Shown in pieces: positions 21,486 to 32,569 of a stretch of 64,000 nt of DNA (the first letter of the stretch is position 1; the number at the start of each line of letters is the position of its first letter). Source of the DNA: Agapetus fuscipes (Eukaryota > Arthropoda > Insecta > Trichoptera > Glossosomatidae); assembly GCA_951799405.1 (NCBI GenBank), contig OX637342.1, positions 4,650,001 to 4,714,000 of the forward strand, read 5' to 3'. The position numbers and the translations under genes are program-made. The notes under the pieces are model-generated. The model made no database searches. It was not told the origin of the DNA and worked only from the letters and a program-made list of their open reading frames with translations.

Positions 21486-21663
21486 AAGTCGATAGCTCAG
21501 TTGGTAGAAAGCTTTCATTTCATGCCGAATGTGGGAGTTCGATGTCCAATAATGTTGTGAGAGATGATTTCTCATTTTGTTGTTCCTTTAAAATCACAAA
21601 AAAATCCGGACAACGTTTACTCAGGCGTGCTGGAAAACCACCACTTCCACTGAAGTGGTTGGC
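21484..21663 (+). repeat. SINE-2, head plus degraded body
   Basis: A box AGTCGATAGCTCAGTTGGTA and B box GAGTTCGATG are followed by GTTTACTCAGGCGTGCTGG and CCACTTCCACTGAAGTGGTT. The terminal ATGCGACCCC segment is absent. Confidence 0.7.
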
Positions 21664-22085
21664 GTGAGATGTTGGTATGAGGCCGGCTATTTATTCATGC
21701 TGTAAAAATGGTTCATTTTTACAATGTCTCTGAGATTGCGAAAGAATGGAACCTGCAGAGTGAGAATAAGAGAAGAGTATGTATGAAGAAAGTAATGAAT
21801 GTTGAAGAGATGAAAGAAGTATGCAATGACAGAAAAAAATGGAGACGCATCTGCGTAGGTACCGGCCACCACTAATGGAACGGCGGCAGGATACAATACA
21901 GTACTCTCCCTTTTCAGGGAAAGTTTCAGGGTTTTTGTTCATTTGAGATTCTGGTCTTATTTTATAAGAACACGTGCAGCGTGTGTAACCTCAAAATTAC
22001 TCGAGTTTACTTGTGAACAAATGACCATGCATTGAATATGAAACTTAAATGAAAATATATTATATTTGGAACTTAGATTGAAGAT
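21664..22085 (+). repeat. LINE-A 3' end interrupted by LINE-B
   Basis: The LINE-A block begins at 21664 (GTTGGTATGAGGCCGGC) and stops at 21722. It resumes at about 21900 (CTCCCTTTTCAGGGAAAG) and ends near 22085 (GGAACTTAGATTGAAGATT). A LINE-B fragment fills the gap. Confidence 0.75.
21725..21893 (+). pseudogene. LINE-B C-terminus inside LINE-A
   Basis: Translation reads EIAKEWNLQSENKRRVCMKK, continues through EMKEVCNDRKKWRRIC and ends at GHH-stop. No stop interrupts this short stretch. The LINE-B tail follows (CCGGCCACCACTAATGG). Confidence 0.8.
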
Positions 22086-22557
22086 TATCACTAAAGATTA
22101 TATGTTTTTTTTATATCATTAGGAAAATATATCTAAGTATAAATCGAAACATTTTTTTCCAACAGATTAATTAATTAATCACTTAAAACGAAAGTTTATT
22201 TAGTCGCTTAAATATAATCCATAATAAAAACCGCTTTGTTTGACTTTAAAAAGAGCGCCAATAGCTTCAAAATTCCGTTAATCAAATTCTATTGAAATTA
22301 ACAGTTCCATTAGTGTTGCGCCTAATTTGATTAACGATATTCACTGACCCCCAGTGTGCTTATTTCTTTATGGTTCTGTCCAAACGTACAAAGCGTTAAC
22401 TTTCAATGGATACAAGTCCTTTTTAAAAGTAGAAATATTTAAACAATGGTTCCAAGTCGTGACTGAATTTTCTTTTGTAAATTAACTTGATTTCTACATA
22501 CACGAGCTTATAGAATAAATTTAATTGATCCATTGTAATACAAATAAATACTTTACC
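22086..22557. other. No gene; small inverted repeat
   Basis: CGTTAATCAAATT (22276-22288) and its complement (22324-22336) form a 13-bp inverted repeat. Nothing else is recognised. Confidence 0.4.
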
Positions 22558-22790
22558 TGTACCGCGAGTATAAAACATCACGTAAATACTGAAATCATCG
22601 CGTAAAATGAACGAAAACGTATTACGTAAACGTAAAAATTAAAGTCTAAATAAAATCACATCTGCCTTTTAATTCTAAAAAACTCATGAAAGTCGAAACA
22701 CCTAATTGTGTGAAAAATCAACATACTAGAAGCACTGTTGTATTTTCCATACATTTTGCTTTTTTTACGCAATGGTTGAGTATTAAGGCT
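22558..22790. mobile_element. MITE-1 copy, enlarged
   Basis: The left end is CCGCGAGTATAAAACATCAC. The right half includes TCCATACATTTTGC and ACGCAATGGTTGAGTATT. It is longer than other copies, with extra inner sequence. Confidence 0.5.
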
Positions 22791-23344
22791 GAATGAAGAT
22801 TATTTTTTTAATCCATTAAAGCATTATTACACTGGTTTTTAAAGTAAAAAGCCATTAGGGACAGGTTGAGTCATTAAGAGTATAATAAAAATTGTTTGCT
22901 TATCTTTTAACGGAATTCTGGAAGGTTCCCATGTGTTTTTTCTTGTTTTTTCTTTTTTTTTAAAACATAGAGAGAGAGCTACTTGCTACTTTCAAGTTTC
23001 AACTAACACACTGTCACTAATTACTATATCACTAATGATATGCGATTACGAAGAAATATTTTAGAAAAAATAAAAGAAAAGTAGTTAAATTTTCACAGAC
23101 AAGAAAAAAAATAACTAACTCTAAGCAACTTTTATTGCCCCTAAATGGCAGGTGCATGCATCCCATACAATCACATGCGCCTAATAGGTAGGCAATACAT
23201 GGTAAAAAAACATTTAAGCTTGATATTCAGATTTAAAATACAAAATTTAATTTTGATTGGAGCTATCATTAGCACTTAAGTCCATTTTAAATGAGTTTTT
23301 TAAATGAATGGGAGAAAATATTTATTCTGAAATTTATTTGCCTA
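22791..23344. other. No gene or clear repeat
   Basis: AT-rich DNA with T-rich runs and a short (AG) stretch at about 22970. Nothing is recognised. Confidence 0.4.
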
Positions 23345-23600
23345 TACCTTATGCACGTCCCTGCGAAATGGCTCACTTTTAGCGAGCAGAACCTACTTAT
23401 TTTTAATAATAAAGGAGGCAGCCTTACGCCAGCTTCTTCACTTGGAATGAGGGTTTCCCTGCTCCTTAGGGGGAAAGTTCTAAATTCTTGTGAAGGCTGA
23501 AAAAAAATTCCGGTAGTAGGTATAATTTTGGGTTTGAAAAAATCACCGAAACGAGAAACATTTCTGACATGCAAGCGTTCTACCAACTGAGGTTTAATGT
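23345..23600 (-). repeat. SINE-2, minus strand, decayed
   Basis: The tRNA-like head is seen as the complement at about 23570-23592 (GCAAGCGTTCTACCAACTGA). The body has AAAGGAGGCAGCCTTACGCC and a GGGTTTGAAAAAATCACCG segment shared with copies at 25388 and 53836. Confidence 0.7.
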
Positions 23601-25185
23601 ATACACGAAAAATAAGTCCGAACAGATTCCATTGACAAAAATTGTGAGATCACCTGTCTAGATTGGGAGTAAGAATAAGTTTTTTTTTGTTATTGGTTAC
23701 TAAGGACCCCACAGTCACACAGACCAATGAATTTTACCAGTCGAGAAAAAAATTAAGCTTTGAGCGGAGTCTATGGTGAAAAAATAAAAGTCATTTATTT
23801 TTTTTACATTGTGTCAAATTCTTATGCTACGAGGCCGGAAGAAAAAACGTAGGTGCGTTTGTAGAACAGAATAACAATCTTGTCATAATTATTTCAAAGT
23901 TGTGGCATTGTTTGACCAAGAAGGAAACAAAATATATGAGTAATCAAAACATTTCAACACGTCAGTTCAGCCGCCATTTTAAAATTTAATTGGAACGCAT
24001 TCCACGCTGTCAAACATGACAAACGTAAATCGAATTCGAAATTTGAAAAATCAAATTTGAAATTGGAAATGCGCGTCCTTTCCGAAAGCGTCTTCTGTGT
24101 TGCCACTTTCAGAATAATATTTGTATTCAAAAAATATTCCACGGTAGGTATCGTGTCCTCGTTTTGTTCAAATTGGAATCAGTCTAGCTACACTAAATTG
24201 TTTCTCTTTGAAAATTGGTCTTATGTAGCGTTCACACGGCTCAAGTAGACAGGATAGTAATTCAGTATATTGGAAGTCTGATTAATTATATTAAAACGTA
24301 ACCCTGTCAGATTGTCTTATTAATTAACATTTTTTTCTTGCTTATGAAGGAATCTAGTCTCCTGCACCTGTGACGTCACCCCACCGAGAAAAATCAATGT
24401 TTTTTTAATTTATTCAGATTCCTTTGACACTAAACTTTGTTATGTCTTACCAGTATGTAAATAAAATAAATATTCTTATTATTGAGGCAAGTTAGATGAT
24501 TCTTTTAATATAAAACACGTGAAACGTTGTTACTTGCCTGTCAAAAAGGTAAAAACTGTCAATATTACCAATTATTTCCACCGAAAAAATCAGAAAATAA
24601 AAGTATTTTCAAAGTTCTTTGTGATGAAACTAGTAATTGATTTTCTTATTTATATCCCTAAAGAAACATGTTTAGTATTTGTTGTCATGTTTTATTGAAA
24701 TTATCAATTTGTATCAACTTAAGAATTATTATTATTATTTATGTGAGGTATCGTTCTAGATTTTTAAACATCATATTTTATTCAGAAAGGTACCTCAATT
24801 AAGTACAGGCTTGAAGTACAAACATGTATTCAACTTTTCTCAAACATTCAGAAAAACACATCCTATAAATTGCCAACATACCAGCTGTCCTAAATAACTA
24901 ACACACTGTCTTCATGGGAACAAACTATACTATTGCTTTGTATTTCGTTACATCGATAAAATTTCATCATTCCATTGTCTGGCGCTCATTTTTTTAAACA
25001 TTATTGCTGCACACAATAATTTTTATTGTGATCATCTTCAAATTATTATACCTACAATCTTTTCTACTTCGAGGTCAGACACCAAGGCTAAAAGAAATTC
25101 CATTTCGGACTTTTCAATTCGAGTCTTATTCAAATTTTCTATCTTGATTATATTCTAAAATGTAAAACGTTCACCGAATGAAGTC
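23601..25185. other. No gene or clear repeat
   Basis: AT-rich DNA. A stretch at 23950-24130 has alternating TTCGAATTTGAAAT-type sequence. Short frames only. Confidence 0.4.
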
Positions 25186-25188
25186 TTA

Positions 25189-25317
25189 GGCCCGATATTT
25201 TCAACGTCAGCAAAGCGATTTTACACTAAATAAAAAAAGACGGACTTATGTCAACGGTAAAGGTAGTTTTTTTTATCAGTTTAAAGTCATGCAAGCTAAC
25301 GTTGAAAATACCGGGAC
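25189..25317. mobile_element. MITE-2 copy
   Basis: The left end is GGCCCGATATTTTCAACG and the right end AACGTTGAAAATACCGGGAC. Inner arms and length match the copies at 3412 and 50316. Flanks are TTA and TAG. Confidence 0.75.
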
Positions 25318-25387
25318 TAGAAGAAGTTTCTAGAAAGCTATTTGCACAATCAAACTTTATGAACATGTAGATTGTAGCCTACTTTTT

Positions 25388-25560
25388 TTTCACAGATAAA
25401 GGGGCCCACCTTCCGCCAGTTCACATGAATTTGGGATTTCTCAGCTCCCGAGGGGACTGCTTCTTATTAATTGTAAAGGCCTTGTAGTTATTTCGATTAT
25501 GGGTTTGAAATAAAAACCAAAACGGGAAATCATTTCCGACACCCTTGAAGGGTCTATTCT
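25388..25560 (-). repeat. SINE-2 body, minus strand
   Basis: AAAGGGGCCCACCTTCCGCC, AGCTCCCGAGGGGACTGC and TTTCCGACACCCTTGAAGGG correspond to the SINE-2 body. The tRNA-like head is lost. Confidence 0.7.
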
Positions 25561-26620
25561 CCAGTCTACAGTAAAGGCCTGTTGCACCAACCTCTAATCA
25601 ATAATTGACACATCACATTTGAGTGCTTAGTTGTAGTAAGAACCTCGGTTGAATATTTCTCGGAAGTAAATAATAATAACTACGTTAAACAAAAAATAGC
25701 TTTATTTTAAATAATAATATTATGGAATTTGAACAGGAAAGATGATGTATGTACATCAGCTAATTTACGTATATGCCACACAAAAAAATGTTGGGAGAAA
25801 TCACACAAAATTTTTATTTTCGTCTGATTGGAGTTAATTTCAACCCAATAATAGAAAGACATGAAGAAATATCTTCTCTTGGTACCATAAAGAGTTGCCA
25901 ACATTTTGTGAAACATTTTTTATTACGTCCGCATTGTCTTCAAATTGACTATTGTTTTTCATTTTCTACGTAGGCATAAACCCACTCAAGGTTCATTATT
26001 TTCTTCAAAAATATTCGAATATATCTTCACACCTACGAAGAGCAAATAATTTTAAGGATAAAATAATATTTTCAAACCTACACGAGTATCTCGTAGTGTT
26101 AATTATGTTTTATTAATTACATACTTAAGAAAATAATTAATGTAGAATTTTAATGAGATTTATTAAAATAGAGAGATATTAGTCAAACTATGTATAAACC
26201 TTTTTCAATGGAATCAAATAAATCATTCCGTCAAGAGTCTGTGTGGTTTCGTTGTTCTTCTTTTCTACAGACTGTGTACGCACGCAAGCAATAAAACTTT
26301 TGAGAAAGTTTTTCCTTGTACTATTTGTCTCACTCACACTCACTTACTTTCAATTCTACGTCCCTTTTACTCAAGATAATCTACACAGCGAAATCAAAAC
26401 CCTGACTCGAATTCTCAAGTTCTTTGGTCACATCGCGGGTTGATGATAAATGAAAGCCTGGAAATTGGGAAAATAAAAGGTTGATTCCGATTTCAATGAA
26501 TCAACCTGGTAGCAGAAATCACAGCCTCTACGTCACCAGTCACCCTCGGCAAAAAAGCCTTACACTGCGCTCGGCTGAGACTGGAGCCAAATCAAGGATT
26601 GAAAACCTATAAGAAGAGTT
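25561..26620. other. No gene or clear repeat
   Basis: AT-rich DNA. Frames of 66-69 codons around 25700-26440 have no recognisable domain. 26510-26600 is GC-richer and may be upstream LINE sequence. Confidence 0.4.
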
Positions 26621-26834
26621 AACACAATATTTGTAGAGCGTGCATTTGCAGTTGCTGGCCCTCTGGCCTGGAACCACCTGCCACATCATGTGAGAGAGCT
26701 AGAGGACCATGGAAAGTTCCGGAATGCACTGAAGACAAGCAAGTTTCTGGCATCGTTTGCACCAGCGCCCTTGGAGTGACTACATCACGAAACGGCGCTA
26801 TAAAGAAATCATCAACTCATCATCATCATCATCT
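26621..26834 (+). pseudogene. LINE-E C-terminus with ATC-repeat tail
   Basis: Translation gives VERAFAVAGPLAWNHLPHHV, then FRNALKTSKFLASF and a stop at 26779. A short UTR follows (ACGAAACGGCGCTATAAAG) and then CATCATCAT repeats to 26834. An RAFAVAGPxxWN end with a GGCGCTATAAA and ATC tail is characteristic of CR1/L2-type LINEs. Confidence 0.75.
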
Positions 26835-27255
26835 ACGGTACGCGAGCTTTAAAATCAACTTGGTTCATAGATTGATGACGAAAGATCAAAGACTTTAAAA
26901 ATAACCCAACAAGGACGTCACAATGTTAACTAATCAAAAATACGTACATGTCATATTGTTCGTGGTTTGTTTAACAATCATAATATTAAGCATTAAACTT
27001 TTTTTTAAGTAATTATTTACCTTTTAAAAATTTAGGTAGATAGTCACGTTTGCGAAATTAGTAATTTTTTTTTGAGGTTATACTTACAAAATAAAATAAA
27101 CACTAGCCAAATATTTGCATAGATTTTTGGAGGTTAAAAGAAATTAAAAATGATGCCCAAAAAAACAAACACGGACACAAAAAGGTGTACAAGAAAATGA
27201 ATGGAAAATTTGGATTAATTGAAAAAAATTAATCAGAACAAACAACAACCGGTTT
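26835..27255. other. No gene or clear repeat
   Basis: AT-rich DNA preceding the SINE-1 copy. Nothing is recognised. Confidence 0.4.
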
Positions 27256-27863
27256 GACCGGTCCGTAGCTCAGTGGTAACACCGCGGACTCTGAATGGGA
27301 AGGTTGTGGGTTCGAATCCCGGCGGAGCACAAAAAAAATTCTACAATTTATATTTTCAAATTTGCTCTTCGCTGGGTTGAAAAATTCATAAACCTTTACA
27401 TTTTTACATTTTACATTTTATATTTAAAAAATAGATTTGTGAAGAGGAATGCAATTCACCAACCTATTCTGCCTTGCCAGAAACAGGTATTAATATCATC
27501 ATTTAATAATTCATTATTGTTTATTATTAATGAATTATTAAATAATAATTACCCAATAACATCTGTTGAACCAGGGTCAAAGTTAAAGTCAAGTGACCCT
27601 AGCGGGGATCGAACCAACGTTGTTCCATTCGAAACACGCTAGAAAGATCAGCCCTCTTGGCCCCCGCGGCTATAACCCCGACTGACCGGTCACCAAAGGT
27701 CCATCCAGCCTTACAGCAACTGGGTCTTGCTTGAGTATTGGCGCTTTGTAGCGACGACCAAGCTCGTACACCTCTGCGGCACTACAACAAGTGTCATAGA
27801 CCCCTAGAGTCTCTAGAATCTAAGGAGTCGCCCGCACAGGATTTCTTAAAAAAAAAAAAAAAA
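27256..27863 (+). mobile_element. SINE-1, complete, split by a SINE-3
   Basis: The tRNA-like head has A box TAGCTCAGTGG (27266-27276), an anticodon-loop-like CTCTGAA resembling tRNA-Gln(CUG), and B box GGTTCGAATCC (27309-27319). The body (27683-27775) begins CCAAAGGTCCATCCAGCC. Tail A (27776-27850) contains CACCTCTGCGGCAC and CCGCACAGGATTTCTT and is followed by poly(A). A SINE-3 on the opposite strand interrupts it at 27400-27682. Confidence 0.9.
27400..27682 (-). mobile_element. SINE-3 nested in SINE-1
   Basis: Minus-strand complete SINE-3: the head complement lies at the right (CTTGGCCCCCGCGGCTATAA), the B box complement GGATCGAACC at about 27607, and TTGAACCAGGGTCAAAG next. The 3' end is at the left, near AATAGATTTGTGAAGAGG, with a T-rich (tail) border. 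The uninterrupted SINE-1 at 30806 shows the empty arrangement CTTTACCAATGACCGG. Confidence 0.9.
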
Positions 27864-28619
27864 ACAAGCTTATTTTATGCAACAATATTTTTTGTCACAA
27901 AGAAAATATGAAAAAACTGAATTTGTATTGTCAAAAATAAAATTTACGTCATTTCCGCGTTGTCATGTGATTTAGAGGGAAAACATATTACGTCAACAAT
28001 GCATGGAATTTAATTGCAATAATTTCTTTGTTTTTTATTGTGTATTATTTATAATAAATATTAAATTAAAAAACCGCAAAATTCTAACCGCATGCATGCG
28101 TACTTTGTATGCTTATACTATTGCTTAGGTTTGTTTATTATTTTTATTTGTATGACAGGATTCAACACTTAGTTAATTTCAATGTCTACACTGGACATGA
28201 CAAACTGGTTTGTACACAGTTTTCCATCATTTCAAATTATTTGCACTACCATTTTATGCCAGTCAATAACCTTTAAAAGTATTTGCTATTTGGGATAGCT
28301 TAACTGTTATAGTCTCTGATTCTATGTGAAAGGCCTGGACTTATATCCACACGTTTCAGATACTTTTATTTTTTTCTGTAAAACTTTTTGTAAAACTTTT
28401 ATTTTTATTTAAATTCAGTTATCTTTATGTACCGGCAAGATTTAATCAGCCTTCAAAATTTATACTATATAAGAGATGTGAGCATAGACTATTGTTAAAC
28501 TCCTAGGTTGATCTTCCACCTGAGTAAGAATCAACTTAAAGAGAAGCTTATGTTAATGTTTAACTAATTCAATTTTCTTATTATGAGTTACCTTTTACCT
28601 GTCATGTATATTTTTGTAA
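27864..28619. other. No gene or clear repeat
   Basis: AT-rich DNA. Nothing is recognised. Confidence 0.4.
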
Positions 28620-28780
28620 AATATCCAGCCGTCATTTCGCTACGAGTGACCATTACCTCCGCAGATGTGACTTCGCTTTGTTCTTTCTTTCATCTCTTCA
28701 ACATTCATCGTTCTCTTCATGCATACTCTTCTCTTTTTCTTATTCTACATGTTCCAGTCACTTGTAATCTCGCTTATTTG
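28620..28780 (-). repeat. LINE-B fragment
   Basis: The complement of TTCTTTCATCTCTTCAACAT and CATGCATACTCTTCTC matches the LINE-B region encoding MKKVMNVEEMKEV at 21780-21820. Confidence 0.65.
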
Positions 28781-28882
28781 ACCAATCCATTTTTACTCGG
28801 GTATTTCTACTTCACGCTTAGGTACCTTTGGCATTTCCTTTGTAAATTTATTTATATTTTGTATATTATCTATTCAAATATA

Positions 28883-29135
28883 ATATCAACACCTTGAAAG
28901 TAAAACTGAATAAGTGACATATCAAGCTACACGGGTTTCACTGAAAAAATCACCTTTTCCCTATTTTCTACGAGAGAAAACACTACAAGAGTAGTGAAAA
29001 TCCTGTAATATACAAGTTTTTCATGAGCACTGCCTTATAATTAGTTCACTTACTATGAGAAGTTACATACAATATAGTGGTGCGTCCATGATTTCTCATA
29101 TCATTTATTCAGTATGACGTTTAAGGTGGCGATAT
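28883..29135. mobile_element. MITE-4 copy
   Basis: The left end reads ATATCAACACCTTGAAAGTA. The right end, reversed, reads ATATCGCCACCTTAAACGTC, so the ends are imperfect inverted repeats of about 35 bases including ACTGAATAAGTGA. The middle has TTCATGAGCACTGCC and ACTATGAGAAGTTAC, shared with copies at 32274 and 45889. Confidence 0.7.
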
Positions 29136-29337
29136 AGTCTATCAAAACCACCAATGGCTTTGGCTTAAATATGCAACAAAGTCTCTATGCAGTTATTCAT
29201 TCATCCATATAAGTCAGTACAACGACCGCGTCTGTACACAAACTCACTGGACTATGGCAAACAGTAACTTAGCGATCTCGTACTCTCTATTATTCAATAA
29301 ATTATGTATTTAGACTAAATAGCCTGTTTGTTATCGG
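29136..29337. other. No gene seen
   Basis: Short spacer between MITE-4 and MITE-1. Nothing is recognised. Confidence 0.35.
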
Positions 29338-29490
29338 TACCTGGGGTATAAAACATTACGTTTTAACTAAACTATAGCGTTAACCAAAAATTCATAGAAA
29401 CTAAAACAGCGTTTCTAGTGAACGTTCAAGTTTAAAGACAGTTTCAGTTAAACGGGCTAGTTTCAACGTCAAGTTTTATACTAAGAGTAT
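29338..29490. mobile_element. MITE-1 copy, well preserved
   Basis: TACCTGGGGTATAAAACATT, ACTAAACTATAGCGTTAACC and CTAAAACAGCGTTTCTAGTG lead to an inverted right half ending TTTTATACTAAGAGTAT. Confidence 0.65.
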
Positions 29491-29937
29491 AGTAATGTTA
29501 TGCCAATCTAGAGAATTATACATTCCTCGCGAATAACTCTGAATCAAGACTTCTTTTTAAAGTTTATTATGAATATTGATATCTAAGCAATGTTTATTTC
29601 ATTAAGTTTCTAATAGAATTGAATTAGACTAATGTGCACTAACAGCATTTATGAAAAACTCAGTAGGTATTCTAATATTTATTAAATTATAAAGGTTGGG
29701 CTAGGCATGTGTTTTCGAATGCCAGGCACACGGATTCCCAAAATAAATACAGGTATGACTGTCCACCCGGCAGGAAGAAAGAGAGTGGAAAGGTCCAGAC
29801 TGAGATAAAGGATTGAAGTATGCCCAAACCCTCCTTATACCCATCCTGTGTGTATGTGTTAGAAGGACCCACAGCACATGGACGCTCATGCAAAGCTATA
29901 TATTTTCTGAAGTGGAGGAAGGCCTTTCCGTGAAGAA
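29491..29937. other. No gene recognised
   Basis: Overlapping frames of 60-87 codons occur on both strands at 29690-29950, but none resembles a known protein. The sequence at 29700-29930 is GC-richer than its surroundings and could be an unrecognised repeat. Confidence 0.35.
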
Positions 29938-30204
29938 AAAGCAGCGGCACGATTATTTGTCTTATCTAGCATTTGATTCAAATATGACCTTCCGATGAAA
30001 TTGTCTAAACAATTACATGCTACGCAATCTGAGCTAATAAAAAAATCTAAAACACGATAATGTAAGAGTTGATTTAAATATTTTCAATATCAATGCCCAG
30101 TTTTCATAAAACACACTGGTACAGCACCTGCGCATACAAACATTGCTCCTGTGAAGTAGGTAACGTCTGATGGACATAAGACAAACAAGCACTAAGGGAG
30201 CGTC
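29938..30204. mobile_element. MITE-5 copy, diverged
   Basis: The inner sequence ACGCAATCTGAGCTAAT, CACGATAATGTAAGAG and TACAAACATTGCTCCTGTG matches the well-preserved MITE-5 at 44172. The right end is AAGCACTAAGGGAGCGTC. The left end is degraded. Confidence 0.65.
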
Positions 30205-30620
30205 ATGTAAAGGAGTCATCGAATACTGAAAATTTAAGTATGAAAATGAGATAACACCTCTAAATTTCTTCAAGCAAAATTTGTTATGTAAGATGACTTC
30301 ACTACATCAAAACTTCTCACCAGTTTATACTTGAGGTACCTATAGGCACTCGATAGGGTGAGGTTTTTGTCCCATACTTATCTATGTGTGAAAAAATTTT
30401 GGGCTCCCTAGAGTCAACATTTACTCAAATTTCAAACCCGACACCGTGAGAAAGTCAAGCATGGAAGGTATCTCGTGGACCAGTGTTTAAAATGTGTGAA
30501 CTCTCAAGGGACCTCTCAGGTTACACGTCAAATTTTAAATAAAACAAAAAGTGTTACTTTTTTCTCAAACAACATTATTCAGAGTTTGTTGTAGAATCTT
30601 TATTTACCTATAGCGTGCAC
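30205..30620. other. No gene or clear repeat
   Basis: Nothing is recognised. ATACTTGAGGTACC at about 30328 resembles a MITE-1 end, but no partner end is present. Confidence 0.35.
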
Positions 30621-30703
30621 AATATTGTGACCGGGGTGGCATTGGCAAAAGTAAATCAAGTTTGTACGGCATGGGGGTCAGCCTCATACCAACATATTAC
30701 GAA
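30621..30703 (-). repeat. LINE-A 5' block fragment
   Basis: The complement of GGGGTCAGCCTCATACCAAC and GGTGGCATTGGCAAAAG, of the subfamily with a GTTTGTACGGCAT variant. Confidence 0.7.
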
Positions 30704-30716
30704 TAGTCTGGTGAAA

Positions 30717-30805
30717 CGGATCCACTGGGATCATTGGGCAACATTGGGCGTGGTCAGTGCTTGGATGGGTAACCGCTCAGGTACACCGCGTGTCGTTGGC
30801 ATCTT
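30717..30805 (+). repeat. 5S rRNA-derived segment
   Basis: GGGCAACATTGGGCGTGGTC, TGCTTGGATGGGTAACCGC and ACACCGCGTGTCGTTGGC follow, in order, the 3' two-thirds of animal 5S rRNA, including the internal control region C (GGATGGGTAACC). About 30 5' nucleotides are missing and the segment near 30725-30740 is altered, so it is not a functional 5S gene. It joins SINE-1 at 30806 without a gap. Confidence 0.85.
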
Positions 30806-31131
30806 GGACCGGTCCGTAGTCCGTAGTGGCAACACTTCGGACTCGTAAATGGAAGGTTGTGGATTCGGATCCCGGCGGAGCACAAAAATATACCATTTAT
30901 ATTTCGAATGTGCTCTTCGCTGGGTTGAAAAATTCATAAACCTTTACCAATGACCGGTCACCAAAGGTCCATCCAGCCTTACAGCAACTGGGTCTTGCTT
31001 GAGTATTGGCGCTTTGTAGCGACGACCAAGCTCGTACACCTCTGCGGCACTACAACAAGTGTCATAGAACCCTAGAGTCTTTAGAATCTAGGGAGTCTCC
31101 CGCACAGGATCTCTTAAAAAAAAAAAAAAAT
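30806..31131 (+). mobile_element. SINE-1, complete, behind the 5S segment
   Basis: The head begins GGACCGGTCCGTAG with a small internal duplication (CCGTAGTCCGTAG). The B-box copy reads GGATTCGGATCCC, so it is mutated. The body and tail A (31036-31116, ending CCGCACAGGATCTCTT) and a 15-base poly(A) are intact. The 7-bp ACTGGGA occurs right after the poly(A) (31132-31138) and at 30724-30730 inside the 5S-like stretch. This would place the retroposed unit's start at 30731, within 5S sequence. Confidence 0.85.
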
Positions 31132-31238
31132 ACTGGGAGACTAATATGCTAAAAAAATGTATATAATCTAGAAATCCTTATTAAAAAATGAACTTTATTG
31201 TTCCTTTCGCATTATTTTTAAAAGTAAAATTCATTTTG

Positions 31239-31448
31239 TAAATTTTGTGAAGAGGATTGTAAATCACTAACTTATTTTGCATGCCCATTAACAGATATCA
31301 ACATAATCAATCATTTGATTATATTTTTATTTTACCCAATGGATTCTGTTGAACCAGGTTCAAATGTATGGTAAAGGAGCTCGATTGGAATCGAAACAAC
31401 GTTATTTTACTTCCCACACCCTAGTCTAGATTAAACCCTCTTAGCCAT
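31239..31448 (-). repeat. SINE-3, decayed
   Basis: The complement of TGTGAAGAGGATTGTAAATC, CTGTTGAACCAGGTTC and CGAAACAACGTTATTTTAC, ending near CCTCTTAGCCATAGGGCTGA. Same order as intact SINE-3. Confidence 0.7.
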
Positions 31449-31692
31449 AGGGCTGACTTCAAAAACAATGGAAGAAATATTTCTCAGAGATGTACATATT
31501 TGCCTCTACCCATTGTACGCGCCTAAAGTATATCTATATAACTTAGGAATAAAGACGTATTGCAGCTAAGTCAGAAATATATAATTTTATGATTTCGTCA
31601 GATATGAGAAGTGAATTATTACGTACCTGCTGACTATTTTTGTTGCACTCATCCATACACACATCTTTATTTTGGAGTCTATAATAACAGAG

Positions 31693-31828
31693 TACCCCTA
31701 GTATAAAACATTACGTTTAAACTGAAGTCTCGCGTTTTACAGAAAAAATGTAAGGAAACTTAAGTGCTCACCAGAGGCATTGTTTTGATTTACGTATATT
31801 TTTGGTGAAATTCTACGGTTGAGTTTAA
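31693..31828. mobile_element. MITE-1 copy
   Basis: CCCTAGTATAAAACATTACG, AACTTAAGTGCTCACCAGAGG and a right half with TTCTACGGTTGAGTTTAATT. The right tip is lost. Confidence 0.6.
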
Positions 31829-32273
31829 TTGATGTACAGGTGAAATTATAGAGAAGACATACACAATGATTTAAGCAGAGTCTTCATACATAATACAGGT
31901 CTCAGATAGAATAAATTTCATAATAATTTTGTAACTGTGAAGCTCATTAAAAAGATCTTTGATTTCACCAATAATAGTACCTAAGTACAGTTTTTTTTTC
32001 TAATTGCACCAAAAGCCTGAGAAGATTTATTTCAATTCTGATACAATTTATTCTGAGTATTATGCCATTTTTTAAGTTGTTACGTTCAAAGCAGTTCCAT
32101 CAACATCATCATTACGCTGAAGAAGCCCATCAAAGACATGGGTGAAATATTCGGATTCTCCAGCTCCCATAGACCACGGCAACAGTTCCATTAAGGCTAA
32201 AAGCAGTTCTTCAATGTCAACCAACCTTTGGTGGGGTAAACCTATAACTCCTATTATATTAATACATAACTAA
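31829..32273. other. No gene recognised
   Basis: 32085-32250 is less AT-rich and has a partial open frame (GFSSSHRPRQQF-like), but no domain or splice pattern I can support. Confidence 0.35.
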
Positions 32274-32513
32274 ATCGATACCTTAAAGGAAAAAAAACTG
32301 AATAAGTAACATATCAAGCTAAAATGGGATTCTCATAAGTGCAATTTTTGCCATTTTGAAAACACTGAAAAACAGGGAAAATTCTGTAGTGTAGAAGTTT
32401 TTCATTAGCCCTTCGTTATAATAAGTTCACTCGCGATGAGAAATTACGCCTGATAAAAATTTTAATCCATGATTTCCCAAATCAGTGAAACAGTAACTTT
32501 GAGGTGGTGAAAT
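32274..32513. mobile_element. MITE-4 copy
   Basis: Left ATCGATACCTTAAAGG and AACTGAATAAGTAACATATC. Right end TTGAGGTGGTGAAAT. Inner TTCATTAGCCCTTCG and CGATGAGAAATTACGC. Confidence 0.65.
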
Positions 32514-32569
32514 ACACATTAGACGTTTTCTTTAGTTTATTAGATGATCATGAGCATAGCATGAGTTTG

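Noticed and set aside
27256..27328. Functional tRNA gene
   Set aside because: A and B boxes are present but acceptor and T stems do not pair well, and the sequence continues into a SINE body repeated elsewhere.
30717..30805. Functional 5S rRNA gene
   Set aside because: The first ~30 nucleotides are absent, part of the sequence is altered, and it joins a SINE.
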